Positions 16,817 through 25,903 of a DNA stretch of 64,000 bases are shown in pieces; positions within the stretch are counted from its first letter, which is position 1; each line of letters begins with the position of its first letter. A model generated the notes under the pieces. That model was given only the letters and a program-made list of their open reading frames with translations, did no database searches and was not told the origin of the DNA. Both the position numbers and the translations under genes were made by a program. This DNA comes from Pseudoalteromonas rubra (GTDB lineage: Bacteria; Pseudomonadota; Gammaproteobacteria; Enterobacterales; Alteromonadaceae). The DNA is taken from NCBI RefSeq assembly GCF_000238295.3, contig NZ_AHCD03000020.1:496001-560000 (forward strand), in the 5' to 3' direction.

Positions 16817-18007
16817 ATGGTCATCAAACCTAAGATCCGTGGTTTTATCTGTACCAATGCTCACCCGGTGGGCTGTGCTGAGCACGTAAAAGAACAAATT
16901 GCTTATGTTAAGGCGCAGGGCCCAATACATAATGGCCCTAAAAATGTCCTGGTGATCGGTGCCTCTACCGGTTATGGCCTGGCTTCTCGTATCACCGCTG
17001 CTTTTGGCGCTGGTGCAAAAACACTGGGTATCTTCTTCGAAAAAGAAGGTACAGAGAAAAAGCCTGCGTCAGCGGGTTGGTATAATACCGCAGCATTTCA
17101 GCAAGCCGCTGATGAGGCTGGCCTGTGGTCAAAGAACATCAATGGTGATGCATTCTCGGATGAGCTAAAAGCCAAAGCGATTGAGACCATCAAGGCCGAA
17201 ATGGGCAAAGTTGATTTGATCATCTACAGTCTGGCATCGCCGCGCCGTACTGATCCTAAATCGGGCGAGACCTTTTCATCGGTGCTTAAGCCAATTGGTC
17301 AAACCATCACAACCAAGAACCTGAATACCTCTAAGCGGATCATTGATGAAGTGACCGTTGAAGCGGCCAATGAAGAAGAAATCGCCAATACCGTGAAAGT
17401 GATGGGCGGTGAAGATTGGGAGTTGTGGCTGGAAGCACTGAAAGAAGCGGATGTGCTTGCTGAAGGGTTTAAAACCACGGCATACACTTATATCGGTAAA
17501 GAGCTGACCTGGCCTATCTATGGTCATGCGACCATAGGTAAAGCCAAAGAAGACCTGGATCGCGCGACAGATGCAATTAAAGCCTCAACTGCGCACTTAA
17601 ACGGTGAAGCCTATGTTGCTTCATTGAATGCGGTCGTGACTCAGGCAAGCTCTGCTATCCCAATTATGCCTCTGTATATCTCTACTTTGTTCAAAGTGAC
17701 CAAAGAAGACGGTACCTACGAAGGGACAATTGAGCAGATCCAAGGGTTGTTCAGTGAAAACCTGTACGGAGAGACCCCACGCTTTGATGACGGTGGTCAC
17801 CTGTTCCAAAACTACAAAGAGCTGGAAGACGGGGTTCAGGCGCGCATTAAAGTGATCTGGGATAAAGTCGACACAGACAGTATCGATGAGCTGACTGATT
17901 ACGCCGGTTATCACAATGAATTCCTGAAGCTATTTGGCTTTGGCATCGAGTCCGTTGACTATGATGCAGACGTGGATACGGCGGTTAAGATTAACCACCT
18001 AATCTAG
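16817..18007 (+). CDS. fabV: Enoyl-[acyl-carrier-protein] reductase FabV
   Basis: NADH-dependent enoyl-ACP reductase that completes each fatty-acid elongation cycle; FabV enzymes resist triclosan. The 396 residues are of standard length. The N-terminal IRGFICTNAHPVGC, the nucleotide-binding NVLVIGASTGYGLASRI and the active-site spacing Tyr-X8-Lys (YTYIGKELTWPIYG followed by IGKAKEDL) support FabV rather than FabI or an ordinary SDR. It is transcribed with its own terminator. No fabI was seen in the window. Confidence 0.96.
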   Translation: MVIKPKIRGFICTNAHPVGCAEHVKEQIAYVKAQGPIHNGPKNVLVIGASTGYGLASRITAAFGAGAKTLGIFFEKEGTEKKPASAGWYNTAAFQQAADEAGLWSKNINGDAFSDELKAKAIETIKAEMGKVDLIIYSLASPRRTDPKSGETFSSVLKPIGQTITTKNLNTSKRIIDEVTVEAANEEEIANTVKVMGGEDWELWLEALKEADVLAEGFKTTAYTYIGKELTWPIYGHATIGKAKEDLDRATDAIKASTAHLNGEAYVASLNAVVTQASSAIPIMPLYISTLFKVTKEDGTYEGTIEQIQGLFSENLYGETPRFDDGGHLFQNYKELEDGVQARIKVIWDKVDTDSIDELTDYAGYHNEFLKLFGFGIESVDYDADVDTAVKINHLI

Positions 18008-18014
18008 TCGTCAG

Positions 18015-18041
18015 ACGGACGAAATCACTGATTTCGTCCGT
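18015..18041 (+). terminator. Terminator of fabV
   Basis: Perfect 11-bp stem (18015-18025 with 18031-18041) with a 5-nt loop, 8 bases after the stop, followed by TTT. Confidence 0.8.
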
Positions 18042-18387
18042 TTCATTGCGCGCTCCTCATTAAGAAAACGCCCCCCAGCAGGACTGTCAATTTCTCATCA
18101 ATACCACTTTGGTCTATATTTAGATTCTTGCAGTGACACCTGATGAACTAAATCCATTGTTAAGTCGTATTATTTTCATATTTCCACTCGCATAGTCAGT
18201 ACGATTAATGTTAAAATTGCGGAAATATGTAAGGACTATATACCACGGTGCTGGTTCCCGTTGCGGACAGGTTGGCCCGACTTTGTGTATGTTGTGCCAG
18301 CTCTTTGACTCCAATACAACTCAGAGAATAGTGCCGTGGTAAGTAAAGATTTATCAATTTCTTTCCGTTAATGTAATGCAAGTGCGT
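18042..18387. other. Upstream region of the nqr operon
   Basis: About 345 bases between the fabV terminator and nqrA. No RNA gene or protein-coding frame with a ribosome site was recognised. The nqr promoter must lie here; the AT-rich section 18110-18200 is the most promoter-like part. nqrA itself lacks an obvious Shine-Dalgarno. Confidence 0.4.
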
Positions 18388-19731
18388 ATGATCAACATAA
18401 AAAAAGGTCTGGACTTACCCATAGAGGGCGCACCACAGCAAGTTATTCATGATGGTTCTGCTGTCAAACGAGTAGCTGTGTTGGGTGAAGAGTTTATTGG
18501 TATGCGTCCAACCATGCGAGTGCGTGTGGATGACCAAGTCAAGAAAGGCCAAGTTCTTTTTGAAGACAAAAAGAATCCTGGCGTCAAGTTTACTGCGCCA
18601 GCCTCTGGTGTAGTTAAAGAAATCAACCGTGGAGCCAAGCGTGTTCTTCAGTCCGTTGTGATTGAAGTACAGGGCGATGAGCAAATCACTTTTGAAAAGT
18701 TCCCGGCTGCTGAACTCGGCAACCTGGATCGTGAGAAAGTGAAAGAAGTGCTGATCGAATCGGGTCAATGGCCAGCGTTGCGTGCACGTCCTTTCAGTCG
18801 TGTAGCCGTACCTAGCGCGTCGCCAAGCTCGATCTTTGTTACCGCAATCGACACTAACCCTCTAGCTGCGGATCCTGCTGTTGTGATCGCTGAAAACGTG
18901 GAAGCGTTTGAAGCTGGTCTGGCTGTAGTTTCGCGTCTGACTGACGGTAAAGTGTTTGTTTGTAAGCAATCTGGCAGTAAGGTGCCGAGCTCTTCGCTTT
19001 CTCAGGTAGAAGTACATGAGTTTGCGGGTGTTCACCCTGCTGGTCTGGTTGGTACACACATCCACAATCTCGATGCTGTCGGTCCAAACAAGCAAGTATG
19101 GCACCTGGGTTACCAGGACGTAATTGCTTTCGGTAAGCTATTCCTAAGTGGTGAAATCTACTCAGACCGTGTTGTTGCTTTGGCCGGTCCGAGCGTGAAG
19201 AATCCACGTCTTGTTAAAACTCAAGTTGGTGCGTCGTTAACCGATTTAGTTGCAGGTGAAACTGAAGATGGTGAAAACCGGGTCATTTCTGGCTCTGTGT
19301 TAGCTGGTAAAACAGCCGCTGGTCCTCATGCTTACCTGGGTCGTTATCATGTACAGGTTTCTGTGCTGTCTGAAGGTCGCGAGAAAGAGCTGTTTGGCTG
19401 GATCGCACCAGGTAGTACTAAGTTCTCTGTAACCCGTACTTTCATCTCTCACTTTGCGCCAAGTCGTCTGTTCAAGATGACCACCTCTACCGGTGGCTCA
19501 AAGCGTGCGATGGTGCCAATTGGTAACTATGAGCGTGTAATGCCGCTTGATATCCTGCCAACTCTGTTGTTGCGTGACCTGATCTCTGGTGATTTGGACA
19601 GCGCGATTTCACTGGGTGCGCTAGAGCTGGATGAAGAAGATCTGGCGTTGTGTACTTTCGTTTGTCCAGGCAAATACGACTATGGATTAATCTTGCGTGA
19701 TTGCCTGACTACAATCGAGAAGGAAGGTTAA
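18388..19731 (+). CDS. nqrA: Na+-translocating NADH:quinone reductase subunit A
   Basis: Peripheral cytoplasmic subunit of the six-subunit sodium pump that oxidises NADH, reduces ubiquinone and exports Na+. The start is set at ATG 18388 (MINIKKGLDLPIEGAP), four codons inside the longest frame, by match to the family N-terminus; 447 residues. The N-terminal barrel-sandwich region (VRVDDQVKKGQVLFEDKK, FTAPASGVV) and the central HNLDAVGPNKQVWHLGYQDV are characteristic. It begins the operon; nqrB follows one base later. Codon use is strongly biased, as expected for a highly expressed respiratory complex. Confidence 0.97.
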   Translation: MINIKKGLDLPIEGAPQQVIHDGSAVKRVAVLGEEFIGMRPTMRVRVDDQVKKGQVLFEDKKNPGVKFTAPASGVVKEINRGAKRVLQSVVIEVQGDEQITFEKFPAAELGNLDREKVKEVLIESGQWPALRARPFSRVAVPSASPSSIFVTAIDTNPLAADPAVVIAENVEAFEAGLAVVSRLTDGKVFVCKQSGSKVPSSSLSQVEVHEFAGVHPAGLVGTHIHNLDAVGPNKQVWHLGYQDVIAFGKLFLSGEIYSDRVVALAGPSVKNPRLVKTQVGASLTDLVAGETEDGENRVISGSVLAGKTAAGPHAYLGRYHVQVSVLSEGREKELFGWIAPGSTKFSVTRTFISHFAPSRLFKMTTSTGGSKRAMVPIGNYERVMPLDILPTLLLRDLISGDLDSAISLGALELDEEDLALCTFVCPGKYDYGLILRDCLTTIEKEG

Positions 19732-19732
19732 A

Positions 19733-20932
19733 ATGGCCTTAAAGAAATTTTTAGAAGACATTGAACCTCACTTTGAACCTGGCGGTAAACACGAGAAGTG
19801 GTATGCCCTGTATGAAGCAGTAGCAACTGTTTTCTACACGCCAGGTTATGTCAACAAAGGCGGCACTCACGTACGTGATAATATCGACCTGAAACGTATC
19901 ATGATCTTAGTTTGGATGGCGACATTCCCAGCTATGTTCTTCGGTATGTTCAACATTGGCCACCAGGCAGCGATTGCGATTGGCAATGGTTTTGAAATCG
20001 CAAACACTTGGCAGGCAGCATTATTCCAGCTGTTTGGCGGTGAGCTAACAGCCGATTCTGGCTGGGGCGCAAAGATGTTCTACGGGGCCTGTTTCTTCCT
20101 ACCGATTTACGCGACAGTATTTATTGTCGGTGGTTTCTGGGAAGTATTATTTGCTTCAGTGCGTAAGCACGAAGTAAATGAAGGTTTCTTCGTAACATCA
20201 GTACTGTTTGCCCTGATCTTGCCTGCAACGATCCCGCTATGGCAAGTTGCGTTGGGTATTACCTTCGGTGTTGTGGTAGCAAAAGAAGTCTTCGGTGGTA
20301 CAGGCCGTAACTTCCTGAACCCGGCACTGGCTGGTCGTGCATTCCTGTTCTTCGCATACCCAGGTGACATCTCAGGTGACACTGTGTGGACAGCGGTAGA
20401 CTCTTTCTCAGGTGCAACTTACCTGGGTCAGGCTGCAACAGGCGCGCTTGATTATGACAACATGGTACTGTGGTGGAACGCATTCTACGGCTTTATTCAA
20501 GGTTCAGTAGGTGAAACCTCTACACTGGCTATCATGATTGGTGGTTTGTTCCTGATTTATGTTCGTATCGCATCGTGGCGTATCGTCCTGGGTACTTTCC
20601 TGGGTATGGTAGTGATGTCTATGCTGCTGAACATGATCGGTTCAGAAACTAACACTGTATTCGCTATGCCTTGGCACTGGCACTTAGTACTGGGTGGCTT
20701 TGCATTCGGTATGTTCTTCATGGCAACCGACCCGGTATCTGCGTCTTTCACAGACAAAGGTAAGTGGGCATATGGTGCATTGATTGGTGTAATGGTCGTG
20801 CTTATCCGTGTTGTTAACCCGGCATACCCAGAAGGTATGATGTTAGCAATTCTGTTCGCAAACCTGTTCGCACCACTTTTCGACCACATGGTTGTGCAGT
20901 CTAATGTGAAGAGGAGATTAGCACGTGTCTAG
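19733..20932 (+). CDS. nqrB: Na+-NQR subunit B
   Basis: Membrane subunit holding riboflavin and a covalently bound FMN, part of the Na+ pathway. The 399 residues include about ten hydrophobic helices. The flavinylation motif DSFSGATYLGQ places the FMN-accepting threonine at residue 229, the substrate of ApbE encoded downstream. GGTGRNFLNPALAGRAF is also typical. It overlaps nqrC by 8 bp, indicating translational coupling. Confidence 0.97.
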   Translation: MALKKFLEDIEPHFEPGGKHEKWYALYEAVATVFYTPGYVNKGGTHVRDNIDLKRIMILVWMATFPAMFFGMFNIGHQAAIAIGNGFEIANTWQAALFQLFGGELTADSGWGAKMFYGACFFLPIYATVFIVGGFWEVLFASVRKHEVNEGFFVTSVLFALILPATIPLWQVALGITFGVVVAKEVFGGTGRNFLNPALAGRAFLFFAYPGDISGDTVWTAVDSFSGATYLGQAATGALDYDNMVLWWNAFYGFIQGSVGETSTLAIMIGGLFLIYVRIASWRIVLGTFLGMVVMSMLLNMIGSETNTVFAMPWHWHLVLGGFAFGMFFMATDPVSASFTDKGKWAYGALIGVMVVLIRVVNPAYPEGMMLAILFANLFAPLFDHMVVQSNVKRRLARV

Positions 20933-21671
20933 TAACAATGAATCTATCGGCAAAACGCTAGGCGTTGTTGTTGGCTTATGTTTAGTGTGTGCGGTTGTCG
21001 TATCTTTTGCGGCAGTACAGCTTCGCCCACTGCAACAGGCAAACAAAATCGAAGACGTACAGCGCAACATTTTGGCGGCTGCTGGCGTTGAGAACGTTGA
21101 GAACGTGTCAGAAACCTACAATCAAGTGATTGACGCACGCGTTGTAGATATGAAGACCGGTGAGTTTGTAGACACAGATCCTAACTCATTCGATTTCACT
21201 ATGACTAAGTTCGATGCGGCGCGCAGTGTTGCTTTGCCAAAAGCAAAAGACGTTGCGGGCGTTCAGCGTATGACGACTGAGTCTCCGGTTTACCTTGCTA
21301 AGAACAGCAATGGTAAATTTGAGTCTGTGATCCTGCCAATTCAGGGTTACGGTCTTTGGGGTATCATGTACGGCTTCGTAGCATTGGACCTGGACGGTGA
21401 AACCATTCAGGCAATCAAATTCTACCAGCACACTGAAACTGCGGGTCTGGGTGGCGAAATCCAAAACCCAAGATGGACTGCAACCTGGCAGGGCAAAAAG
21501 CTACCAATCGACGTAGTAAAAGGCACTGCAGGTAGTGATGTACATAAAGTAGATGGTCTGTCTGGTGCAACGTTAACGTCTAACGGTGTTGAAAATACAT
21601 TTACGTTCTGGACAGGCGACGATGCGTTTGGTCCATTCCTTGCGAAAGTACGTGAAGGGGCATTGAACTAA
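20925..21671 (+). CDS. nqrC: Na+-NQR subunit C
   Basis: Subunit with one N-terminal membrane helix (about 10-32) and a large periplasmic FMN domain. The motif GLSGATLTSNGVENT near the C-terminus puts the covalent FMN on Thr216. Length 248 fits the family. The stop codon shares one base with the nqrD start. The electron path in the complex is known to run from NqrF through the membrane cofactors to NqrC, NqrB and quinone. Confidence 0.97.
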   Translation: MSSNNESIGKTLGVVVGLCLVCAVVVSFAAVQLRPLQQANKIEDVQRNILAAAGVENVENVSETYNQVIDARVVDMKTGEFVDTDPNSFDFTMTKFDAARSVALPKAKDVAGVQRMTTESPVYLAKNSNGKFESVILPIQGYGLWGIMYGFVALDLDGETIQAIKFYQHTETAGLGGEIQNPRWTATWQGKKLPIDVVKGTAGSDVHKVDGLSGATLTSNGVENTFTFWTGDDAFGPFLAKVREGALN

Positions 21672-22303
21672 TGGCTAACTCAAAAGAAATGAAGCAAGTC
21701 CTATTTGGACCTGTCTTTGCAAATAACCCAATTGCACTGCAAGTACTGGGTATCTGTTCTGCGCTGGCAGTAACTTCAAGCCTGAAAAACGCATTGATCA
21801 TGTCAATTGCATTGACTGTGGTAACTGCGTTCTCAAGCTTGTTCATCTCTATGATCCGTAACCACATTCCGTCAAGTGTACGGATCATTGTTCAGATGAC
21901 CATCATCGCGTCCCTGGTTATCGTTGTAGACCAGGTGCTGCAGGCATTTGTTTATGCCACGGCAAAAGAACTGACGGTATTCGTTGGTCTAATCATTACC
22001 AACTGTATCGTAATGGGTCGTGCCGAAGCATACGCAATGAAGTCGCCACCTCTGATGTCATTCCTGGATGGTATCGGTAACGGTCTGGGCTACTCAGTTG
22101 TACTGATCGCAATTGGCTTCGTACGTGAACTGTTCGGTGCCGGTGCACTGTTCGGTGTTGAAATTCTGCCGCTAATCTCTAACGGTGGTTGGTACCAGCC
22201 TATGGGTCTGTTGGTTATGCCATTTAGCTCGTTCTTCTTAGTAGGTATCTTTATCTGGGTACTGCGTACCTGGAAGAAAGACCAAGTAGAAGCTAAGGCA
22301 TAA
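21671..22303 (+). CDS. nqrD: Na+-NQR subunit D
   Basis: Integral membrane subunit of 210 residues with six hydrophobic helices, homologous to NqrE; the two form an inverted-topology pair that binds an Fe-S centre in the membrane. The conserved cysteine contexts LGICSAL and IITNCIVMGRAEAYA are present and match the family's cluster-binding positions. It overlaps nqrC by one base; nqrE follows after 10 bp. Confidence 0.96.
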   Translation: MANSKEMKQVLFGPVFANNPIALQVLGICSALAVTSSLKNALIMSIALTVVTAFSSLFISMIRNHIPSSVRIIVQMTIIASLVIVVDQVLQAFVYATAKELTVFVGLIITNCIVMGRAEAYAMKSPPLMSFLDGIGNGLGYSVVLIAIGFVRELFGAGALFGVEILPLISNGGWYQPMGLLVMPFSSFFLVGIFIWVLRTWKKDQVEAKA

Positions 22304-22313
22304 GGGGAGAGAG

Positions 22314-22922
22314 ATGGAACATTATCTGAGTTTATTTGTAAAAGCGGTTTTCGTTGAAAACTTAGCGCTATCTTTCTTCCTGGGGATGTGTACTTTCCTG
22401 GCTGTATCTAAGAAAGTCACTACCTCATTCGGTCTGGGTGTTGCGGTAATCTTCGTACTGGGCGTTGCTGTACCAGTCAACAACGTTGTTTATCACGCTA
22501 TTTTGGCACCAGGCGCACTTGAGTGGTTAGGTTTCCCTGAAGCTGACTTAAGCTTCCTGAAGTTCCTGACATTTATCGGTGTAATCGCGGCACTTGTACA
22601 GATCCTTGAGATGACTCTGGACAAGTTTTTCCCGGCACTTTACAACGCTCTGGGTATCTTCCTGCCTCTGATCACAGTTAACTGTGCAATCTTTGGTGCG
22701 GTATCCTTCATGGTTGAGCGTAACCTGAACTTCGGTGAGTCAGTGATCTTTGGCTTAGGTTCTGGTGTGGGTTGGGCACTTGCTATCGTATTGCTAGCAG
22801 GTCTTCGCGAGAAAATGAAGTATGCTGACATTCCTGATGGTCTGCGTGGTCTGGGTATTACCTTTATCACTGTAGGTCTGATGGGCTTCGGCTTCCTGTC
22901 ATTCTCTGGTATTTCACTTTAA
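22314..22922 (+). CDS. nqrE: Na+-NQR subunit E
   Basis: Integral membrane partner of NqrD, 202 residues and six helices. It contains LGMCTFLAVSKKV and ITVNCAIFGAVSFM, the two cysteine motifs that mirror those of NqrD. GGGGAGAGAG upstream is a strong ribosome site. It sits in the operon between nqrD and nqrF. Confidence 0.96.
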   Translation: MEHYLSLFVKAVFVENLALSFFLGMCTFLAVSKKVTTSFGLGVAVIFVLGVAVPVNNVVYHAILAPGALEWLGFPEADLSFLKFLTFIGVIAALVQILEMTLDKFFPALYNALGIFLPLITVNCAIFGAVSFMVERNLNFGESVIFGLGSGVGWALAIVLLAGLREKMKYADIPDGLRGLGITFITVGLMGFGFLSFSGISL

Positions 22923-22942
22923 GGTAGCGAGGAAACTATACG

Positions 22943-24169
22943 ATGGAAACTATTGTATTAGGTGTAAGTATGTTCATCGCTATCGTTGTGGTGTTGGTAC
23001 TTATCATCATTGCAGCGAAATCGAAGCTGGTACCTAGCGGTGACATCATGATCGGCATTAATGGCGATCCTGAAAAAGCAATTAAATCTGCACCAGGCGG
23101 TAAGCTATTGAGCTCACTGGCTGATGCTGGCATCTTCATTTCATCTGCCTGTGGTGGTGGTGGTTCATGCGGCCAGTGTCGCGTCCACGTACACTCTGGT
23201 GGTGGTGACATTTTGCCAACTGAACTTGATCACATCACCAAAGGTGAAGCCCGTGAAGGCTGTCGTCTGGCGTGTCAGGTTGCAGTGAAAACAGATATGG
23301 AGATTGAAGTTGAAGACTCAATCTTCGGTGTGAAGAAGTGGGAATGTACGGTTATCTCTAATGATAACAAAGCAACCTTCATCAAGGAGCTTAAACTGGG
23401 TATCCCTGACGGTGAGGTTGTACCTTTCCGCGCGGGTGGTTACATCCAGATTGAAGCGCCTGCACACCATGTTAAGTACGCAGACTTTGATATTCCTGAT
23501 GAATATCGTCCGGACTGGGAGCGCTTTGGCTTCTTTAACCTGGAGTCTAAAGTTGACGAAGAAACAATCCGTGCATACTCAATGGCTAACTACCCGGAAG
23601 AGTACGGCATCATCATGCTGAACGTACGTATTGCGACGCCGCCGCCTAATAACCTGAGCCTGCCTTGTGGTAAGATGTCATCGTACATCTGGTCTCTGAA
23701 AGAAGGCGACAAAGTTACAATTTCTGGTCCGTTCGGTGAGTTCTTCGCCAAAGACACAGATGCAGAAATGGTCTTCGTTGGTGGTGGTGCTGGTATGGCG
23801 CCTATGCGTTCACACATTTTCGACCAGCTTAAGCGTCTTAACTCTGATCGTAAGATGTCATTCTGGTACGGTGCACGTTCTAAGCGTGAAATGTTCTACG
23901 TGGAAGACTTTGACGGCCTGCAGGCTGAAAACGATAACTTCCAGTGGCATGTTGCACTTTCCGATCCTCAGCCAGAGGACAACTGGGAAGGCTACACAGG
24001 CTTCATCCACAACGTACTTTATGAAAACTACCTGAAAGATCATGAAGCACCAGAAGACTGTGAATTCTACATGTGTGGACCACCGATGATGAACGCGGCG
24101 GTTATCAACATGCTGAAAGACCTGGGTGTTGAAGATGAAAACATCCTGCTTGACGACTTCGGTGGTTAA
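22943..24169 (+). CDS. nqrF: Na+-NQR subunit F (NADH dehydrogenase/diaphorase)
   Basis: Entry point for electrons: binds NADH, FAD and a [2Fe-2S] cluster. The 408 residues comprise an N-terminal membrane helix (about 4-25), a plant-type ferredoxin domain with ligands Cys70, Cys76, Cys79 and Cys111 (CGGGGSCGQC and ACQ), then a ferredoxin-reductase domain with RAYSMANYPEE (FAD), GGGAGMAPMRSH (NADH) and YMCGPPMMNAAV. All key residues are intact. It is the last nqr gene, closed by a terminator. Confidence 0.97.
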   Translation: METIVLGVSMFIAIVVVLVLIIIAAKSKLVPSGDIMIGINGDPEKAIKSAPGGKLLSSLADAGIFISSACGGGGSCGQCRVHVHSGGGDILPTELDHITKGEAREGCRLACQVAVKTDMEIEVEDSIFGVKKWECTVISNDNKATFIKELKLGIPDGEVVPFRAGGYIQIEAPAHHVKYADFDIPDEYRPDWERFGFFNLESKVDEETIRAYSMANYPEEYGIIMLNVRIATPPPNNLSLPCGKMSSYIWSLKEGDKVTISGPFGEFFAKDTDAEMVFVGGGAGMAPMRSHIFDQLKRLNSDRKMSFWYGARSKREMFYVEDFDGLQAENDNFQWHVALSDPQPEDNWEGYTGFIHNVLYENYLKDHEAPEDCEFYMCGPPMMNAAVINMLKDLGVEDENILLDDFGG

Positions 24170-24213
24170 GCTGAAATACATATGATCTTAAAGTGGTTTT
24201 TAAGATAAAATAG

Positions 24214-24243
24214 AAGCCCCTTAGCAGTCATGCTGAGGGGCTT
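24214..24243 (+). terminator. Terminator of the nqr operon
   Basis: A 13-bp stem with one T-G pair (24214-24226 with 24231-24243) and loop GTCA, followed by a run of T, 44 bases after the nqrF stop. Confidence 0.9.
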
Positions 24244-24289
24244 TTTTTATGGGTAACGCTCCGTACAGAGCGGGGGTTACTGGCAAACG

Positions 24290-24462
24290 ATACCAATTTG
24301 CTTAATTAAGTGCTCTATTTTGAGGCGAGAAAATATGTTCGATAACAAGGCAAAAATTTGCGAACTTATACCTTAGGTAAAGGTTCTAAACGAGAAATTT
24401 TTAACACAGTTAGCGTCATATTTGCTCCGTCAAATTGAACAGGTATTAAGTGAAATTGGTAT
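24290..24462. mobile_element. Candidate MITE with terminal inverted repeats
   Basis: A 173-bp non-coding AT-rich block bounded by perfect 10-bp inverted termini, ATACCAATTT at 24290-24299 and AAATTGGTAT at 24453-24462. The similarity continues inward with one gap (TTAAT-type sequence on both sides). It fills the gap between the nqr terminator and apbE. I recall similar dispersed elements in Alteromonadales genomes, but only one copy is present here, so identity as a mobile element is inferred. It may supply or disturb the apbE promoter. Confidence 0.6.
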
Positions 24463-24483
24463 GAAACACAAGGGATGACACTG

Positions 24484-25503
24484 ATGCTAAGACAGAGCCA
24501 GTTCTGTTTCATTTTCTTATTAAGTATGCTGCTTGTGGCATGTGGCCAGGCAAACAAAGCAGCTGAGCCTATTGTGCTGCAGGGCAGTACGATGGGCACA
24601 ACCTATAACATTAAGGCTTTTCCACAGCAAAGCACACTGACTGAAGAGCAGTTACATACTGAGGTTGAGGCCGCGCTTAAAGCGGTGAATCAATCTATGT
24701 CGACCTATATTCCAGATTCAGAGATCAACCAGTTTAATCGTCTGGCTGCCAACCAGGTCATGCCGATCAGTGATGATTTCAGGAAGGTGATTGCTGAGTC
24801 AATCCGACTGGGTTTGTCAACTCAGACACTGGATGTCACCATGGGACCTTTAATTGATTTGTGGGGGTTTGGCCCTGACAAGCGTCCGACCAAGCGACCT
24901 TCTGAGCAGCAGCTGGCGCAAATGCGTGAGCAAATTGGCCTCGATAAACTGACCCTGACAGAGGATGGTTTGGCCAAAACGTTGGATCATCTGGAATTGT
25001 CTTTCTCTGCCACGGCAAAAGGCTATGGCATAGATAAAGTGGCAGAACTGATCGAGTCGCACGGTATCAGCAATTATATGGTTGAAATTGGTGGTGAGCT
25101 GAGATTGTCTGGCACTAAACCTGATGATGAGCCCTGGCGTATTGCCATTGAAAAACCGGATGCACCGGTTGGGCAACGACAAATCCATAAAGTGATTGAG
25201 CCAGGTAAGAACAGTGTTGCGACTTCAGGCGACTATCGTATTTTCTATGAAATGGATGGTGAGACCTTCACCCATCTGATCGATCCGGGCACGGGTAAGC
25301 CAGTTAAACACGACCTGGTGTCTGTAACAGTATTGCACCCATCTGCGATGACAGCCGATGGCCTCGCTACGGCCCTAACTGTGATGGGGACTGAGCGGGC
25401 GAGAGCGTACGCTGAGTTACACAACCTACCAGTCTATTTGATCAGCAAAAGTGATGAAGGTCTGGAGATTTACGCCAGTAGTGCGTTCATACCTTATTTA
25501 TAA
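24484..25503 (+). CDS. apbE: FAD:protein FMN transferase ApbE, lipoprotein
   Basis: Transfers FMN from FAD to threonine in (S/T)GAT motifs, here the NqrB and NqrC subunits encoded just upstream. Start ATG 24484 is preferred because AAGGGA sits 8 bases before it; an ATG at 24475 overlaps that site. About 339 residues. A signal peptide ends in the lipobox LLVACG, so it is an exported lipoprotein acting on the periplasmic side. Family motifs include GSTMGTTYNIKAF, SMSTYIPDSEINQFN, ATAKGYGIDKVAELI, NYMVEIGGELR and THLIDPGTGKPV. It is separated from nqrF by a terminator and a MITE-like block. Confidence 0.95.
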   Translation: MLRQSQFCFIFLLSMLLVACGQANKAAEPIVLQGSTMGTTYNIKAFPQQSTLTEEQLHTEVEAALKAVNQSMSTYIPDSEINQFNRLAANQVMPISDDFRKVIAESIRLGLSTQTLDVTMGPLIDLWGFGPDKRPTKRPSEQQLAQMREQIGLDKLTLTEDGLAKTLDHLELSFSATAKGYGIDKVAELIESHGISNYMVEIGGELRLSGTKPDDEPWRIAIEKPDAPVGQRQIHKVIEPGKNSVATSGDYRIFYEMDGETFTHLIDPGTGKPVKHDLVSVTVLHPSAMTADGLATALTVMGTERARAYAELHNLPVYLISKSDEGLEIYASSAFIPYL

Positions 25504-25612
25504 TGAGATCTGCATCGCGAACGTTTTAACTTAGGTGCGTTTAGTTATATAATGAGCACAATTAACCGTCACCAGTCCGCGATAGCGGATGGATATGCAA
25601 AAGAGGCCTGAG

Positions 25613-25825
25613 ATGTCACTATTTTTACTTACCTTTGGGTTGTTGTTATTGATCGCCGTTGCGATGGCTGTCGGGGTCATAGTACAAAAGAAATCAATGG
25701 CCAGCAGTTGTGGCGGTCTGGGCTCTATGGGTATCGACAAGATCTGTGACTGTGATGACCCGTGCGATAAACGCAAAAAGCGTCTCGCAAAAGAGCAAAT
25801 GTGGAAAGAAAACCAAATTCTTTAA
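25613..25825 (+). CDS. nqrM: Na+-NQR maturation protein NqrM
   Basis: Small membrane protein needed to assemble Na+-NQR, probably for the NqrD/NqrE iron centre. Start ATG 25613 (MSLFLLTFG) behind AGAGG gives 70 residues; eight upstream codons are not used. One membrane helix (about 3-25) is followed by a cysteine cluster: Cys33 in SSCGGLG and Cys45, Cys47 and Cys51 in ICDCDDPCDKRKKR, the family hallmark. It lies directly after apbE, so all known Na+-NQR maturation factors are encoded beside the complex. Confidence 0.94.
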   Translation: MSLFLLTFGLLLLIAVAMAVGVIVQKKSMASSCGGLGSMGIDKICDCDDPCDKRKKRLAKEQMWKENQIL

Positions 25826-25841
25826 TCCACTGACATCATCG

Positions 25842-25867
25842 AAAACGCAAGCCCAGGCTTGCGTTTT
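25842..25867 (+). terminator. Terminator after nqrM
   Basis: Perfect 11-bp stem (25842-25852 with 25857-25867), loop CCAG, with T-tail, 16 bases after the nqrM stop. Confidence 0.85.
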
Positions 25868-25903
25868 TACGTTTCGGACCCCGAATAACAGTGCCATAGC
25901 CTG

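Noticed and set aside
18120..18314. Minus-strand 64-codon frame upstream of nqrA
   Set aside because: No ribosome site and no recognisable protein features; lies in the expected nqr promoter region.
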